A stretch of 15,170 nt of DNA from Eggerthellaceae bacterium (GCA_900754495.1 CAAEDC010000242.1:1-15170); one strand, 5' to 3'. Counted from the stretch's first letter, positions 1 through 8,500 are shown. The notes: a model not told the origin generated them from the sequence alone. Translations and numbers: made by a program.

Positions 1-43
1 CCGTTTCAGTTCCAGATCGTTGTTTTCGCCCGCTGAGCTGGGC

Positions 44-216
44 CTATGCCGGAATCTCTCCCACAGAAACCACCGAAGAGCCAGCGATAATGAGACGCAC
101 CGTCGTATCATCGTGTTCGAGAAAGTAAAGCAGCCCGGGTTGAAACTTCCTCGTCGTGTTGGGCTTGCCCAGAAGAAGCCCCTGTAATCATAGTTTCTCA
201 ACGCTTGATTGATCCC
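44..216 (-). pseudogene. possible frameshifted remnant of a coding sequence, C-terminal end
   Basis: Read on the - strand, positions 187 to 44 give 47 sense codons ending in TAG, with a protein-like run (…GKPNTTRKFQPGLLYFL…). There is no ATG start in that frame, and a TGA lies just before it. The frame next to it carries a protein-like lead-in (INQALRNYDYRG) from about 216. The two would join if one base had been lost in the run of four Gs (four Cs on +) at 179-182. I do not recognise the family. It could equally be chance reading frame, so confidence is low. The rest of 1-284 holds no other gene I can support; the parS site and parA promoter are listed separately. Confidence 0.25.
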
Positions 217-239
217 CTAGGCGATCGTCGGCGTTTCGA

Positions 240-255
240 TGTTTCACGTGAAACA
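240..255. promoter_or_regulatory. parS: parS site 1 (ParB-binding centromere), upstream of parA
   Basis: The sequence is TGTTTCACGTGAAACA, a perfect 16-bp palindrome matching the established Bacillus-type parS consensus TGTTNCACGTGAAACA; with one more pair each side the palindrome is 239-256. In this family, ParB binds here through its helix-turn-helix, loads as a CTP-dependent clamp and spreads, marking the origin region for ParA and SMC. The site ends 8 bp before a TATACT -10 element and covers the expected -35 position of parA, so ParB binding could also control parAB. Confidence 0.96.
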
Positions 256-270
256 TAAACAGGCTATACT
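242..270 (+). promoter_or_regulatory. putative parAB promoter overlapping parS 1
   Basis: A TATACT box at 265-270 is a good -10 element. Seventeen bases upstream, the -35 position (TTTCAC, 242-247) is a poor match to TTGACA and lies wholly within parS. A start of transcription near 277 would give a leader of about 23 bases to the GTG at 300. The weak -35 may be the price of keeping the parS sequence intact. Confidence 0.4.
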
Positions 271-287
271 ACGGAGCATGTTCAGTG

Positions 288-294
288 AAGGGAG
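288..294 (+). promoter_or_regulatory. ribosome binding site that favours the parA start at 300
   Basis: AAGGGAG ends 5 bases before the GTG at 300, giving a protein that begins MGWFDNF. The other in-frame GTG, at 285, lies before this site and has only a weaker CGGAG (272-276) ahead of it. The site therefore decides in favour of 300. Confidence 0.6.
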
Positions 295-299
295 TTCTA

Positions 300-1349
300 G
301 TGGGCTGGTTTGACAATTTCAAACGCAATAGAAACATAGAACAACAAGATCAGCAAGCTCATTCCGAAGAAGAACCTATCACGGAGGAAGTCGAAAAGAT
401 CGAACCCTCTGAAGAAGAGCAGGTATCCTCTGAGCCTCTGGTCGATGAGGGGTTCGAAATCGATTCCATCTCGGTAGTTGAACGAGAGATCGAAGAGGAG
501 GAAGTGAAACCCATCGAAGAAGATGAGGTGACGCTTCGTCCTATCAAAACTTATGCTGAGAAAAAACCCGTCTCTCGCGTTGTCGGCCAGACGAAGATCA
601 TCGCCGTGATCAACCAGAAGGGAGGAGTCGGCAAGTCCACCACCGCGGTGAACCTGTCGGCCGCCCTCGGCGAGATGGGCAAACAGGTCCTCTTGGTGGA
701 CCTCGATCCCCAGGGAAACACCTCGAGCGGCCTGGGTATCGATAAGCGCCGGGTGAGGCATTGCATTTACGACGCCCTTCTCAACGATGTCAAACTGGAA
801 GACATCATCATCCCCGATGTCTGCGAGGGATTGGATCTGGTTCCCGCCACGATCAACCTTGCAGGAGCCGAAGTCGAGTTGGTGTCCGAGATGGCGCGTG
901 AGAATCGCTTGAAGGATGCCGTCGGGACGATGAGAGGCCGATACGACTTCATCTTCATCGATTGTCCTCCTTCGCTCGGACTTCTGACGGTCAACGCCTT
1001 GGTGGCCGCCGATAAGCTCCTCATTCCGATTCAGTGCGAGTTCTATGCACTGGAAGGTGTGACAAAACTTCTTGATTCGATGAAACGTGTCAAAACACGC
1101 CTTAATCCGACGCTGGATATCTACGGCGTCCTTATGACTATGTATGACGGCCGCACCACGCTTTCCAAGCAGGTGGTGAAGGAAGTGCGCGGGTTCTTCG
1201 GGAAAACGGTGTTCGAGACGCTGATCCCCCGCACCGTCAAACTTTCCGAGGCACCGAGCTTCGGACAACCTATCACGCAATACGATCCTACGGGCAAGGG
1301 AGCCCTTGCTTACATCGAGCTCGCAAAGGAAGTGATCAAACGTGGTTAA
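300..1349 (+). CDS. parA: ParA/Soj chromosome-partitioning ATPase with acidic N-terminal extension
   Basis: This is a deviant-Walker ParA/MinD-family ATPase. With ATP it dimerises and binds DNA non-specifically; ParB at parS triggers hydrolysis, and the cycle moves sister origins apart. Seen here, counting from GTG 300: deviant Walker A KGGVGKST at residues 107-114, the LVDLDPQGN motif around 133-140 with D136, and Walker B FIFIDCPPS with D221, followed by family-typical C-terminal motifs (LIPRTVKLSEAPSFGQP). The protein is 349 residues, against roughly 250-270 for a compact Soj. The difference is about 95 N-terminal residues very rich in Glu, with no helix-turn-helix, so it is not a plasmid type-Ia ParA. 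An alternative start at 285 adds five residues. Its stop overlaps the parB start by 8 bases, so the two are translationally coupled. Family call is secure. Confidence 0.96.
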   Translation: MGWFDNFKRNRNIEQQDQQAHSEEEPITEEVEKIEPSEEEQVSSEPLVDEGFEIDSISVVEREIEEEEVKPIEEDEVTLRPIKTYAEKKPVSRVVGQTKIIAVINQKGGVGKSTTAVNLSAALGEMGKQVLLVDLDPQGNTSSGLGIDKRRVRHCIYDALLNDVKLEDIIIPDVCEGLDLVPATINLAGAEVELVSEMARENRLKDAVGTMRGRYDFIFIDCPPSLGLLTVNALVAADKLLIPIQCEFYALEGVTKLLDSMKRVKTRLNPTLDIYGVLMTMYDGRTTLSKQVVKEVRGFFGKTVFETLIPRTVKLSEAPSFGQPITQYDPTGKGALAYIELAKEVIKRG

Positions 1350-2475
1350 ATCGACGCGCAGCGGTTTGGGTAGAGGGCTGAACTCGCTTCTCGGTGGATA
1401 TTACGACGAACCTCAGCAGGAAAAGCCCGTTGAGAAAGAGCAAGTTGCTCAGAAACCGATTGAAAAGACGCTTTCTTCTACCGAGCGTGTGGTGATCGAA
1501 TCCTCCGATCTTCAGCAGGTGATGAATACCGAGATGGCGGCGAACAAGACCTCGCAGCCTTCTCCGAAACCCCCTGTCGTGAATAAGCAGCCCGAGGTTA
1601 TCATTGAAAAGCCTTCGCCCTCCGAGGCGGTGACTGCTCCTACTCCGTCCGAAAGGAAGGATCCGGAGCCTGAGGTCGCCGAGAAGCCGACGGATGAGAT
1701 CGCCGTCGCCGATATCGAACCGAATCCCGATCAGCCTCGTACGAATTTCAAGCAGGAGGAGATCGAGGAGCTCGCCGCATCCATCAAGAAGGACGGTTTG
1801 CTTCAACCGATCGTCGTGCGTCCGATGGCGAATGGGAAATACCAGATCATCGCCGGCGAGCGCAGGTGGCAAGCGTGCCGTTACCTGAAGATGGAGAAGA
1901 TGCCCGTCCGCATCAAAGACGCTGATGAGGACAAGGCTCTCGAGCTCGCCCTTATCGAGAACATCCAGCGCTCCGATTTGAATCCGATCGAGGAGGCCTA
2001 CGGATACCGCCGTTTGATGGAGCGGATGAACCTGACGCAATCCGAAGTCGCCCAGGTTGTCTCGAAGGGACGTTCCACGATCGCCAATGCGCTGCGTTTG
2101 CTCGAGCTTCCCGAAGAAGCTCAGCAATTGCTATTCGAAGAGAAGATCACAGCCGGCCATGCCCGCGCCATCCTCTCCATCCCGACCGCCGAGGGACGTC
2201 AGAAACTGACGGCGAAATTGGTCGAGGAGAAGCTTTCGGTGCGTGAAACCGAAGCGATCGCCCGTTTAATGTCTGGAAAGAAGGATCCCTCCTCGCGCAC
2301 GTCTCGCACTCCTTCCCCGGCCTCGTTCAAGAAGGTTGCGAAAACGCTGCGCGATGTTCTTCACACGAACGTGAAGGTGAAGACCGTTCAGGGCAAGAAT
2401 AAAATCGAGATCGAGTTCAAGGATGAGGAGGACCTGCAGCGCCTCTTCAATGAGATCACATCATCCGCAGAATAA
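1342..2475 (+). CDS. parB: ParB/Spo0J centromere-binding CTPase clamp
   Basis: ParB binds parS, then clamps and slides on DNA using CTP, recruiting SMC and stimulating ParA. The 377 residues show the full domain order. The N-terminal SGLGRGLNSLLGG (residues 7-19) is the ParA-stimulating peptide. A Pro/Glu/Lys-rich linker follows to about residue 115. The CTP-binding core has GERRWQACR from 172 and ENIQR at 206-210. The helix-turn-helix falls around 231-256 (LTQSEVAQVVSKGRSTIANA). The C-terminal dimerisation domain is near 329-372. The linker is longer than in many ParB proteins. The start is GTG 1342, inside the end of parA, with AAGGAAG at 1326-1332 as ribosome site. The flanking parS copies show that this is the chromosomal, not a plasmid, system. 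Confidence 0.97.
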   Translation: MVKSTRSGLGRGLNSLLGGYYDEPQQEKPVEKEQVAQKPIEKTLSSTERVVIESSDLQQVMNTEMAANKTSQPSPKPPVVNKQPEVIIEKPSPSEAVTAPTPSERKDPEPEVAEKPTDEIAVADIEPNPDQPRTNFKQEEIEELAASIKKDGLLQPIVVRPMANGKYQIIAGERRWQACRYLKMEKMPVRIKDADEDKALELALIENIQRSDLNPIEEAYGYRRLMERMNLTQSEVAQVVSKGRSTIANALRLLELPEEAQQLLFEEKITAGHARAILSIPTAEGRQKLTAKLVEEKLSVRETEAIARLMSGKKDPSSRTSRTPSPASFKKVAKTLRDVLHTNVKVKTVQGKNKIEIEFKDEEDLQRLFNEITSSAE

Positions 2476-2497
2476 ATAGTCGCTGCTGTGAGGAGAA

Positions 2498-2535
2498 GAA
2501 AAGAGGGGTGTTTCACGTGAAACACCCCTCTTTTT
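2498..2535. terminator. two-way intrinsic terminator built around parS 2
   Basis: Positions 2499-2534 form a perfect 36-bp palindrome: a 16-bp stem (AAAAGAGGGGTGTTTC on the left arm), a 4-base loop, and five Ts at 2531-2535 on the + strand. Read on the - strand it also ends in a T-rich run. It lies 23 bases after the parB stop and about 56 bases after the end of rlmN, so it can stop both converging transcripts. Its core is the parS sequence. Confidence 0.8.
2509..2524. promoter_or_regulatory. parS: parS site 2, inside the parB/rlmN terminator
   Basis: A second perfect TGTTTCACGTGAAACA. It is the centre of a longer palindrome with G/C-rich arms that serves as a terminator stem, so the same bases appear to do two jobs: DNA target for ParB and RNA hairpin at the end of parB and rlmN. 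Confidence 0.96.
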
Positions 2536-2590
2536 CATTATGCAGAGAGAGCCCCGTACGAGGTGTCCTCTCTATCTTATGAAGAAGAAC

Positions 2591-3631
2591 TCACTTCCGA
2601 GAGTTTTTCAGCTGGCCGCACGCACCAGAGATGTCGGAGCCTTTTGAAAGACGGATCGTTGTTTCGATGCCGTTCTGCTCAATAACTCTTTTCCATATAG
2701 AAACGGTCTCAGAACTGCTCGGCTGGAAAGGGGAATCAGAAATGCTGTTCAACTGGATGAGATTGATGTGGCAGAGCAGTCCCGAGACGAAGGAAAGCAA
2801 TGCTTTCAAATCGGCTTCCGAATCGTTGATGCCTTTGATGAGGGTATATTCGAAGGTGATTCTGCGATTGGTCTCGTCAAGATAATCTCTAAGAACCTCT
2901 TTCAATTGGGAAAGAGGCTGGGAAGATGCGTGGGGCATGATTCGATCGCGCACTTCCTGACGTGCGGCATGCAGCGAGATGGCCAGCGTGTATTGCTCCT
3001 TCACCTGGGAGAAGCGCTGGATGCCTTTGATGATGCCGCATGTCGAAAGCGTGATCTTACGCGCTCCGATGTTGAGGCCCTTCTTCGAGTTGATGATATC
3101 GAGGGCTCCGATTACTGCATCGTAGTTCAGGAAGGGCTCGCCCTGGCCCATTCCGACAAGGTTGGTCACACGTTTACCGAAATCGTTTTGAACGACCAAA
3201 ATCTGGTCAATGATCTCTCCAATGACAAGGTTTCTTGTGAAGCCTTCTTTCCCCGTCGCGCAAAACACGCAACCCATCGGGCATCCTACCTGGGTGGAGA
3301 AGCAGACAGTGAGCCGATTGTCGGAAGAAGGGATGCCGACGGTCTCAACTAAGCATCCATCATCAAATCGAAGAAGATATTTTCTCGTTCCATCGTGGGA
3401 AACCTGCTTATCAACGACAGTCGGTGTGCAGAGCGGATGTTCTGCTTCAAGCTGTTGACGAAGAGCTTTCGATAAGTCAGTCATCTGATCGTACGATGTT
3501 GCTCCCCTTTGATAGAGCCATTGGATGATCTGACCCGCTCGATACCGAGGTTGCCCATATTCATCCATCAACGAACCAAGCTCTTCGCGTGAGAAACTCT
3601 TTATCTGCCGTGTTGTATTCGAAGTATCCAT
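2591..3631 (-). CDS. rlmN: RlmN, dual-specificity 23S rRNA/tRNA adenine-C2 methyltransferase
   Basis: RlmN is a radical-SAM enzyme that methylates C2 of A2503 in 23S rRNA and A37 in some tRNAs, tuning translational accuracy. In the 346-residue product the cluster-binding CxxxCxxC is C117, C121 and C124 (VGCPMGCVFCATG). The two catalytic cysteines of the mechanism match C110 (LTVCFSTQ) and C338 (GACGQL). The SAM-binding GEP motif follows (MGQGEPFLNY). Length is normal. There is no Shine-Dalgarno before ATG 3631, but a TATAAT box ends 6 bases upstream, which suggests a leaderless mRNA. Its relative Cfr, which methylates C8 and confers antibiotic resistance, is less likely given the RlmN-like motifs and housekeeping setting. 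Confidence 0.95.
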   Translation of the reverse strand: MDTSNTTRQIKSFSREELGSLMDEYGQPRYRAGQIIQWLYQRGATSYDQMTDLSKALRQQLEAEHPLCTPTVVDKQVSHDGTRKYLLRFDDGCLVETVGIPSSDNRLTVCFSTQVGCPMGCVFCATGKEGFTRNLVIGEIIDQILVVQNDFGKRVTNLVGMGQGEPFLNYDAVIGALDIINSKKGLNIGARKITLSTCGIIKGIQRFSQVKEQYTLAISLHAARQEVRDRIMPHASSQPLSQLKEVLRDYLDETNRRITFEYTLIKGINDSEADLKALLSFVSGLLCHINLIQLNSISDSPFQPSSSETVSIWKRVIEQNGIETTIRLSKGSDISGACGQLKNSRK

Positions 3632-3637
3632 GTTGCG

Positions 3638-3666
3638 ATTATAGCGGATGGCCCTGTCGGAGATGT
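3638..3666 (-). promoter_or_regulatory. putative leaderless rlmN promoter, overlapping parS 3
   Basis: On the - strand, TATAAT reads 3643 to 3638, and a start about 7 bases on falls at the rlmN ATG (3631). No ribosome site is present. The -35 position (3666-3661) is a poor match and lies within the extended parS palindrome (3662-3681), as at parA. Confidence 0.4.
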
Positions 3667-3679
3667 TTCACGTGAAACA
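3664..3679. promoter_or_regulatory. parS: parS site 3, between rlmN and ddl
   Basis: Third perfect TGTTTCACGTGAAACA; the palindrome extends to 20 bp (3662-3681). It lies in the divergent gap between rlmN and ddl, next to the putative rlmN promoter. Three copies within 3.4 kb beside parAB mark this as the centromere-like region. Confidence 0.96.
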
Positions 3680-3785
3680 TCAGGACGGAAGGAAATGGGA
3701 ATAGTCGGATATTCTCATCAGTGAGCGAGGCTGAGCAGTGTAGAATCATGCCGTCGTTGCTTATCCTATAGAAGGGGGATGCCAT

Positions 3786-4736
3786 ATGGCGGAAGCTCTT
3801 AATCCGACGACGTGCAAGGTGGCTGTTCTGCGTGGCGGATGCAGCGGCGAAAGGGAGGTTTCGCTTGCGTCAGGTGCCGCGGTCGCCGAAGCTCTGAGGA
3901 GCGTTGGTTTTCAGGTGACAGAATTGGATCCGGCTGAGAAGGACGATCTGATCGACCTTATCCACAACGATTACGACGTCGCATTCCTCGCGCTTCATGG
4001 GCGAGGTGGCGAAGATGGCACGATTCAGGGTTTTCTCGAGACGATCGGTCTTCCCTATACCGGATCCGGCATCTATGCGAGTGCCCTGGCAATGGGCAAA
4101 TGCAACGCGAAGCAGTGCTACCGTGATGCTGGCCTTCCGACGCTTCCTTCGATCACCCTCGTCAAGGAAGACGGGTATTCCATCGAGTCGATCATCGAGC
4201 AGCTGGGCGATCATTGTGTGATCAAAGCCTCAAAGGAAGGCAGCTCCATCGGTCTGTATATCGAGGAAGGCGCTGCTGCGATCGAAGAGGCCATCAAGAA
4301 GGCCTACGAGCATGACGATCAGGTTCTCGTTGAAAAATACTGCAAAGCAAGAGAGCTCACCGTCGGCGTTATCGGCAATGCTAACCCCGCCGCGCTGCCG
4401 ATCATCGAGATCGTCCCGCGAAATGAGTTCTACGATTTCGATGCCAAATACTCCCCGGGTGGATCGACCCATATCTGCCCCGCTGAGATCGATGAATCCA
4501 TCGCCGCGAAGATCCGCTCCTGCGCCGAGCAGGCGCATAAGGCGATCGGATGCCATGGATACTCGCGTACTGATTTCCTTCTGGAAGAAAACGGGGATTT
4601 CTGGATCCTGGAGACGAACACGCTGCCCGGCATGACGGCGACCTCGCTTCTCCCCGAGGCCGCGTCGAAAATCGGACTGTCGTACGAGGAGCTTTGCAAG
4701 AAACTGATCGAGCTCGCTTTCGATATCGAGGATTAA
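3786..4736 (+). CDS. ddl: D-alanine--D-alanine ligase
   Basis: Ddl is a cytoplasmic ATP-grasp enzyme that joins two D-Ala for the peptidoglycan stem peptide. The 316 residues show the family landmarks: GEREVSLASG near 21-30, HGRGGEDGTIQG at 71-82, the nucleotide-binding KASKEGSSIG at 148-157, FYDFDAKY at 215-222, and the metal-binding ILETNTLPGM at 264-273. Y222 and S153 match E. coli DdlB Y216 and S150. That tyrosine is typical of D-Ala-D-Ala enzymes, while D-lactate ligases carry Phe there, so a vancomycin-sensitive stem is predicted. One oddity is MGK at 103-105, where DdlB has MDK. A strong AAGGGGG (3772-3778) precedes the ATG. It is not next to the usual division/cell-wall genes here; its stop overlaps that of the convergent gene. 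Confidence 0.95.
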   Translation: MAEALNPTTCKVAVLRGGCSGEREVSLASGAAVAEALRSVGFQVTELDPAEKDDLIDLIHNDYDVAFLALHGRGGEDGTIQGFLETIGLPYTGSGIYASALAMGKCNAKQCYRDAGLPTLPSITLVKEDGYSIESIIEQLGDHCVIKASKEGSSIGLYIEEGAAAIEEAIKKAYEHDDQVLVEKYCKARELTVGVIGNANPAALPIIEIVPRNEFYDFDAKYSPGGSTHICPAEIDESIAAKIRSCAEQAHKAIGCHGYSRTDFLLEENGDFWILETNTLPGMTATSLLPEAASKIGLSYEELCKKLIELAFDIED

Positions 4737-5401
4737 AACACTCCTACCGCTTTAAGACCGTAAAACGAGCCGGCAACAATGGCCGCGGCAAGAAGGGCGA
4801 TGAATGCCCAACTGACCGCATAACAGCCTTTGTTGCCGGCGCGTCCTTGTTCGATCATGCTTTCCGAGAACTTGCGGCGCCTCTTGAGGATCACCATGCC
4901 CTGCTCTTTATCGGGAAAGGGCACGCGCGCGGTCGGTTTCCATGATCCGTTTGTTTCGATCACATGCGACACACCGTCGTTGCTCAGGGAGATATCGGGT
5001 CGGATCGCCTCCTCGAGCATGCCTCCGACGGTGGAGATGAAATTTTCGAACGCCTCTGCCTCGCGGCGGGGGTCGTAGCAGATCAGTGCGGCTTCTCCCA
5101 AGTATTCACCAGGGGAGGGCGTGTCGACATAGGCGACGAACGACATAAGCGCGGTGATCTTCCATCCACGCGCATCGTAGATCTGCAGCTGGCGGGAAAC
5201 CTCGGGGTTGAAGTAGCCTACCAGCGCATCGAACTTGTTCTTCATCCAGGCGGTGACGACGCCGTTCTCGACCTTGAACTCAATGGAGAAGCGATCTCCG
5301 ACAAGGTTATCGGCACCTACCAAAGCAGATGCCTCCTTTTTGGATACCGTGTGGAAACGCTCATAGGCGCCCATGTAACCGAGCGCGATGTCGCTGATCA
5401 T
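4733..5401 (-). CDS. unknown protein with C-terminal membrane anchor
   Basis: I do not recognise a family. The 222-residue product has no signal peptide. It has a mostly soluble region with strand-like segments (about 35-115, including VGYFNPEVSRQL), a basic KRRRK cluster at 173-177, and a single hydrophobic segment at about 193-215 close to the C-terminus. That pattern predicts a tail-anchored protein with its bulk in the cytoplasm. The VGYF…EVS stretch has a faint likeness to HIRAN-type domains, too weak to assign. An AGAAGGG (5410-5416) lies 8 bases before the ATG. The gene converges on ddl with overlapping stops, and is divergent from dinG across about 170 bases. Composition and start site argue that it is a real gene; function is open. 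Confidence 0.8.
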   Translation of the reverse strand: MISDIALGYMGAYERFHTVSKKEASALVGADNLVGDRFSIEFKVENGVVTAWMKNKFDALVGYFNPEVSRQLQIYDARGWKITALMSFVAYVDTPSPGEYLGEAALICYDPRREAEAFENFISTVGGMLEEAIRPDISLSNDGVSHVIETNGSWKPTARVPFPDKEQGMVILKRRRKFSESMIEQGRAGNKGCYAVSWAFIALLAAAIVAGSFYGLKAVGVF

Positions 5402-5540
5402 GGAGGAATCCCTTCTGACGATAACGGAGGCGATGGTTTCAAACAGGAATCGTTACCGTCGAAACCAAATCGCTAAAACGGCGATGATAGGCGTACAAGC
5501 TTCGGAAAAGGGTTTCCCGATGGAGTAATACCTGATCCGT

Positions 5541-5567
5541 TTGTACGAACCAATAATAGATGATAGT
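5541..5567 (+). promoter_or_regulatory. weak candidate dinG promoter, possibly leaderless
   Basis: TTGTAC (5541-5546) and GATAGT (5562-5567) are spaced 15 bases, shorter than ideal. A start 7-9 bases downstream falls at the dinG ATG (5576), which has no ribosome site before it. Both boxes are only partial matches. Confidence 0.25.
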
Positions 5568-5575
5568 CTGGTCGT

Positions 5576-8500
5576 ATGGAAAACCAAACCGAACAGATAT
5601 CCCCGGCCTTGCTGCAGTTCGTCAGCGATGGCACTCCCGATAGCATCATCTCCCGTTACGCATCTCTCCCGTCGAGGGCCGCGGAAGCCGATTATGGTGA
5701 GTTGGACACCGATATCGTCGTCTTGGACACCGAGACCACGGGCTTCTCCTTCAACCATGACGAGTTGACGCAGATCGCTGCGGCGCGCATGGAGCGCGGC
5801 GAGATCACTGAATGGTTCATCACGTTCGTGAATCCGGGTAAGCCGATTCCTGAAGATGTCGCCCACCTCACGAACATCCATGATGAGGACGTGGCGGATG
5901 CTCCTCTGCCGGAGGAGGCGTTGGCCTCGCTTGTCGAGTTTGTCGGATCCTCCAAGATCGTGGCGCACAACGTCGGATTTGACCGAACGTTCACCACACG
6001 TCATCCGAGCGGGTACCCCCTTTTGGAAAACACTTGGATCGACTCCCTCGACCTCGCGCGCATCGCGCTGCCCCGCCTCAAATCTCATCGTCTGATCGAT
6101 ATCGTAAAGGCGTTCGATGCCCCTCTTTCGACGCACCGGGCGGACGCCGATGTCGCGGCGACGTGCGCGGCGTTCAGGATCCTCCTTGCAGCTGTGGAGG
6201 CGATGCCTTCCGAACTCGTTTCCAACATAGCCGGCATGGCGACACGCGAACAGTGGCAGACGCGCGTGGTTTTCGAGTATTTCGCCTCCCGCAACAAGGA
6301 GGCTGGGGATAAGGAAAGCGAAGCCGGGAAGTCCTCGTCGGCGAAAGAGCGTTCCTTCTCCCTCCGGTCGATGCGCTGGAATCGGCTTGGGGCTGGAAAA
6401 GAACAGCGAACCGCATCCAAATCGGAGGAAGCTGAGGAATCGGCTCCGTTGAGCGTCCCCTCATCGGAAGAGATCTCCGAAGCGTTCTCGTCCGAAGGCC
6501 TTGTCGGATCGCTCTATCCTTCGTTCGAGACGCGAAAAGAGCAGGTGCAGATGGCCCAGGCCATCCGCGATGCGTTCGACGAGGGAGACAACCTCGTCGT
6601 CGAGGCGGGCACGGGTGTCGGCAAATCCATGGCCTACCTGGTTCCCAGCGCGTTGACGGCGCTGCGCAGCAACGCGACGGTCGGCATCGCGACGAAGACG
6701 AACGCCCTTTTGGACCAGCTCGTCTACCGCGAGCTTCCCGCCCTGTCCCAGGCGCTGTGCGAAAGCGGATTTGGAAGGGAGCTCGTCTACGCGTCCCTCA
6801 AAGGATTCTCCCACTATCCCTGCCTTCGGAAGGTTGATCGCCTCGCGCAGGAAGGGCCCCGCGAGAGGGAGGTCCAGGGCGAGCTGAAGACCCAGGCACC
6901 GGCGCTGGCGGCGTTGCTGTCCTATATCGAGCAAACAGACTACGACGATATGGACACGCTGAAAATCGACTACCGCCTGTTGCCGCGCGTCGCCATCACC
7001 ACCACGAGCCACGATTGCCTGCGCCGCAAATGCCCCTATTTCGGGTCGTCGTGCTTCGTTCACGGTGCTCGCCGCCGCGCGGAGAATGCCGACATCGTGG
7101 TGACGAACCACAGCCTGCTGTTCTGCGATCTGGCCGCCGACGGCGGGTTGCTACCGCCTGTCAAGCAATGGGTGGTCGACGAGGCGCATAACGCGGAGGA
7201 CGAGGCACGCCGTGCGTTTTCAGTCAAGCTGACTGCCGAGGATCTTCTCAGGTTGGCTGAGAGGGTCGACGCCGCGGAATCGACGCGCACGGTCTTCTCC
7301 CGTGCGGAGCGGCGCGTTCAGACGGCCGCGGAAGACGAGAAGGCGACGCTGTACCACGCCCTCTCCTCAAAGGCCCGTTCAGCGGGAAGCGCCTATGCTG
7401 CGGCAGTCCGCGATTTCTGCGCGCATATGAAGGATCTGCTGTATTTCGATGCGAGCAAGCGCAGCCATGGCTACGAATACGTGGATCTGTGGATCAACGA
7501 CGATATCCGCCGCAGCAGCGTATTCCAGTCGCTCGCATCCTTCGGTGCGACCATGAGGGAGAAGGCCGAGAAGTTGGTGTCGTCATGCCAGGAGCTTGTC
7601 GGCTATCTTGAGGAGATCGAAGGCGCCGCCGATGTCCAGCGCGAGATCGCCGCCGTGGCGATGGATCTGAAGGACATCATCGCGGCCTCAGAGGTCATCC
7701 TAGACATCGCGCCGGAGGGGTTCGCCTACTCCGCGACGCTGTGCCGCAAGAAGGATCGTGCGGCGGAGGTCCTCGAGGCCCTGCTCGTGAACGTGGGTTC
7801 GGCGTTGAACGAGACGCTTTACGCCCGCACGCGGTCGACGGTCTTCACCTCGGCCACGCTTTCGGTCGACGGAAGCTTCCGTTCCTTCGAGAACGCCATG
7901 GGGTTGAACGAGGGGGACGGCGCTCACAGCCGCCTTTTGGAGCTGGACTCCAGCTACGACTTCGACAACAACATGGTCGTGTACGTGGTCGATGACATCC
8001 CCGAACCGAACGACCCGCGCTATCTTCCGGCGCTTGAGCAGCTCCTCATCCGCACCCATCTCGCACAGGGCGGTTCGATGCTCACGCTGTTCACCAACAG
8101 GCGCGAGATGGAGAAGTGCTTCGAAACGGTCCAGCCCGAGCTTAAGAAGAACGACCTGCGTCTGGTGTGCCAGAAGTGGGGCGTGTCGGTCAAAGGCTTG
8201 CGAGACGATTTCCTTGCCGACGAGCATCTCTCGCTGTTCGCGTTGAAGAGCTTCTGGGAGGGCTTCGATGCCCCCGGTGCGACACTGAAAGGCGTCATCA
8301 TACCCAAGCTGCCGTTCTCGAAGCCGACGGATCCGCTTTCCTGCGAACGTGCGGCACGTGATGACCAGGCATGGCGTCATTACGTCCTCCCGAAGGCCAT
8401 CATAGAAACCAAGCAAGCAGCTGGGCGTTTGATCCGGAAAGCCGACGACACGGGCGTGCTCATCCTCGCCGATCGCCGCCTGTTGACGAAAGGCTATGGG

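Noticed and set aside
297..1280. A 327-codon open frame on the - strand opposite parA
   Set aside because: It is the mirror of a clear ParA with all ATPase motifs; the antisense product has no recognisable family and no start signals of its own.
3786..4736. Possible D-Ala-D-lactate (vancomycin-resistance type) ligase
   Set aside because: Y222 in DAKY matches the tyrosine of D-Ala-D-Ala enzymes, and no vanH- or vanX-like neighbour is present.
5435..5466. Inverted repeat GGTTTC…GAAACC in the gap before dinG
   Set aside because: The arms are only 6 bp and 20 bases apart, and GGTTTC recurs nearby; not enough to call an operator.
8354..8361. GCACGTGA core resembling parS, inside dinG
   Set aside because: Only the central CACGTG matches; the outer bases of the 16-bp parS consensus are absent.
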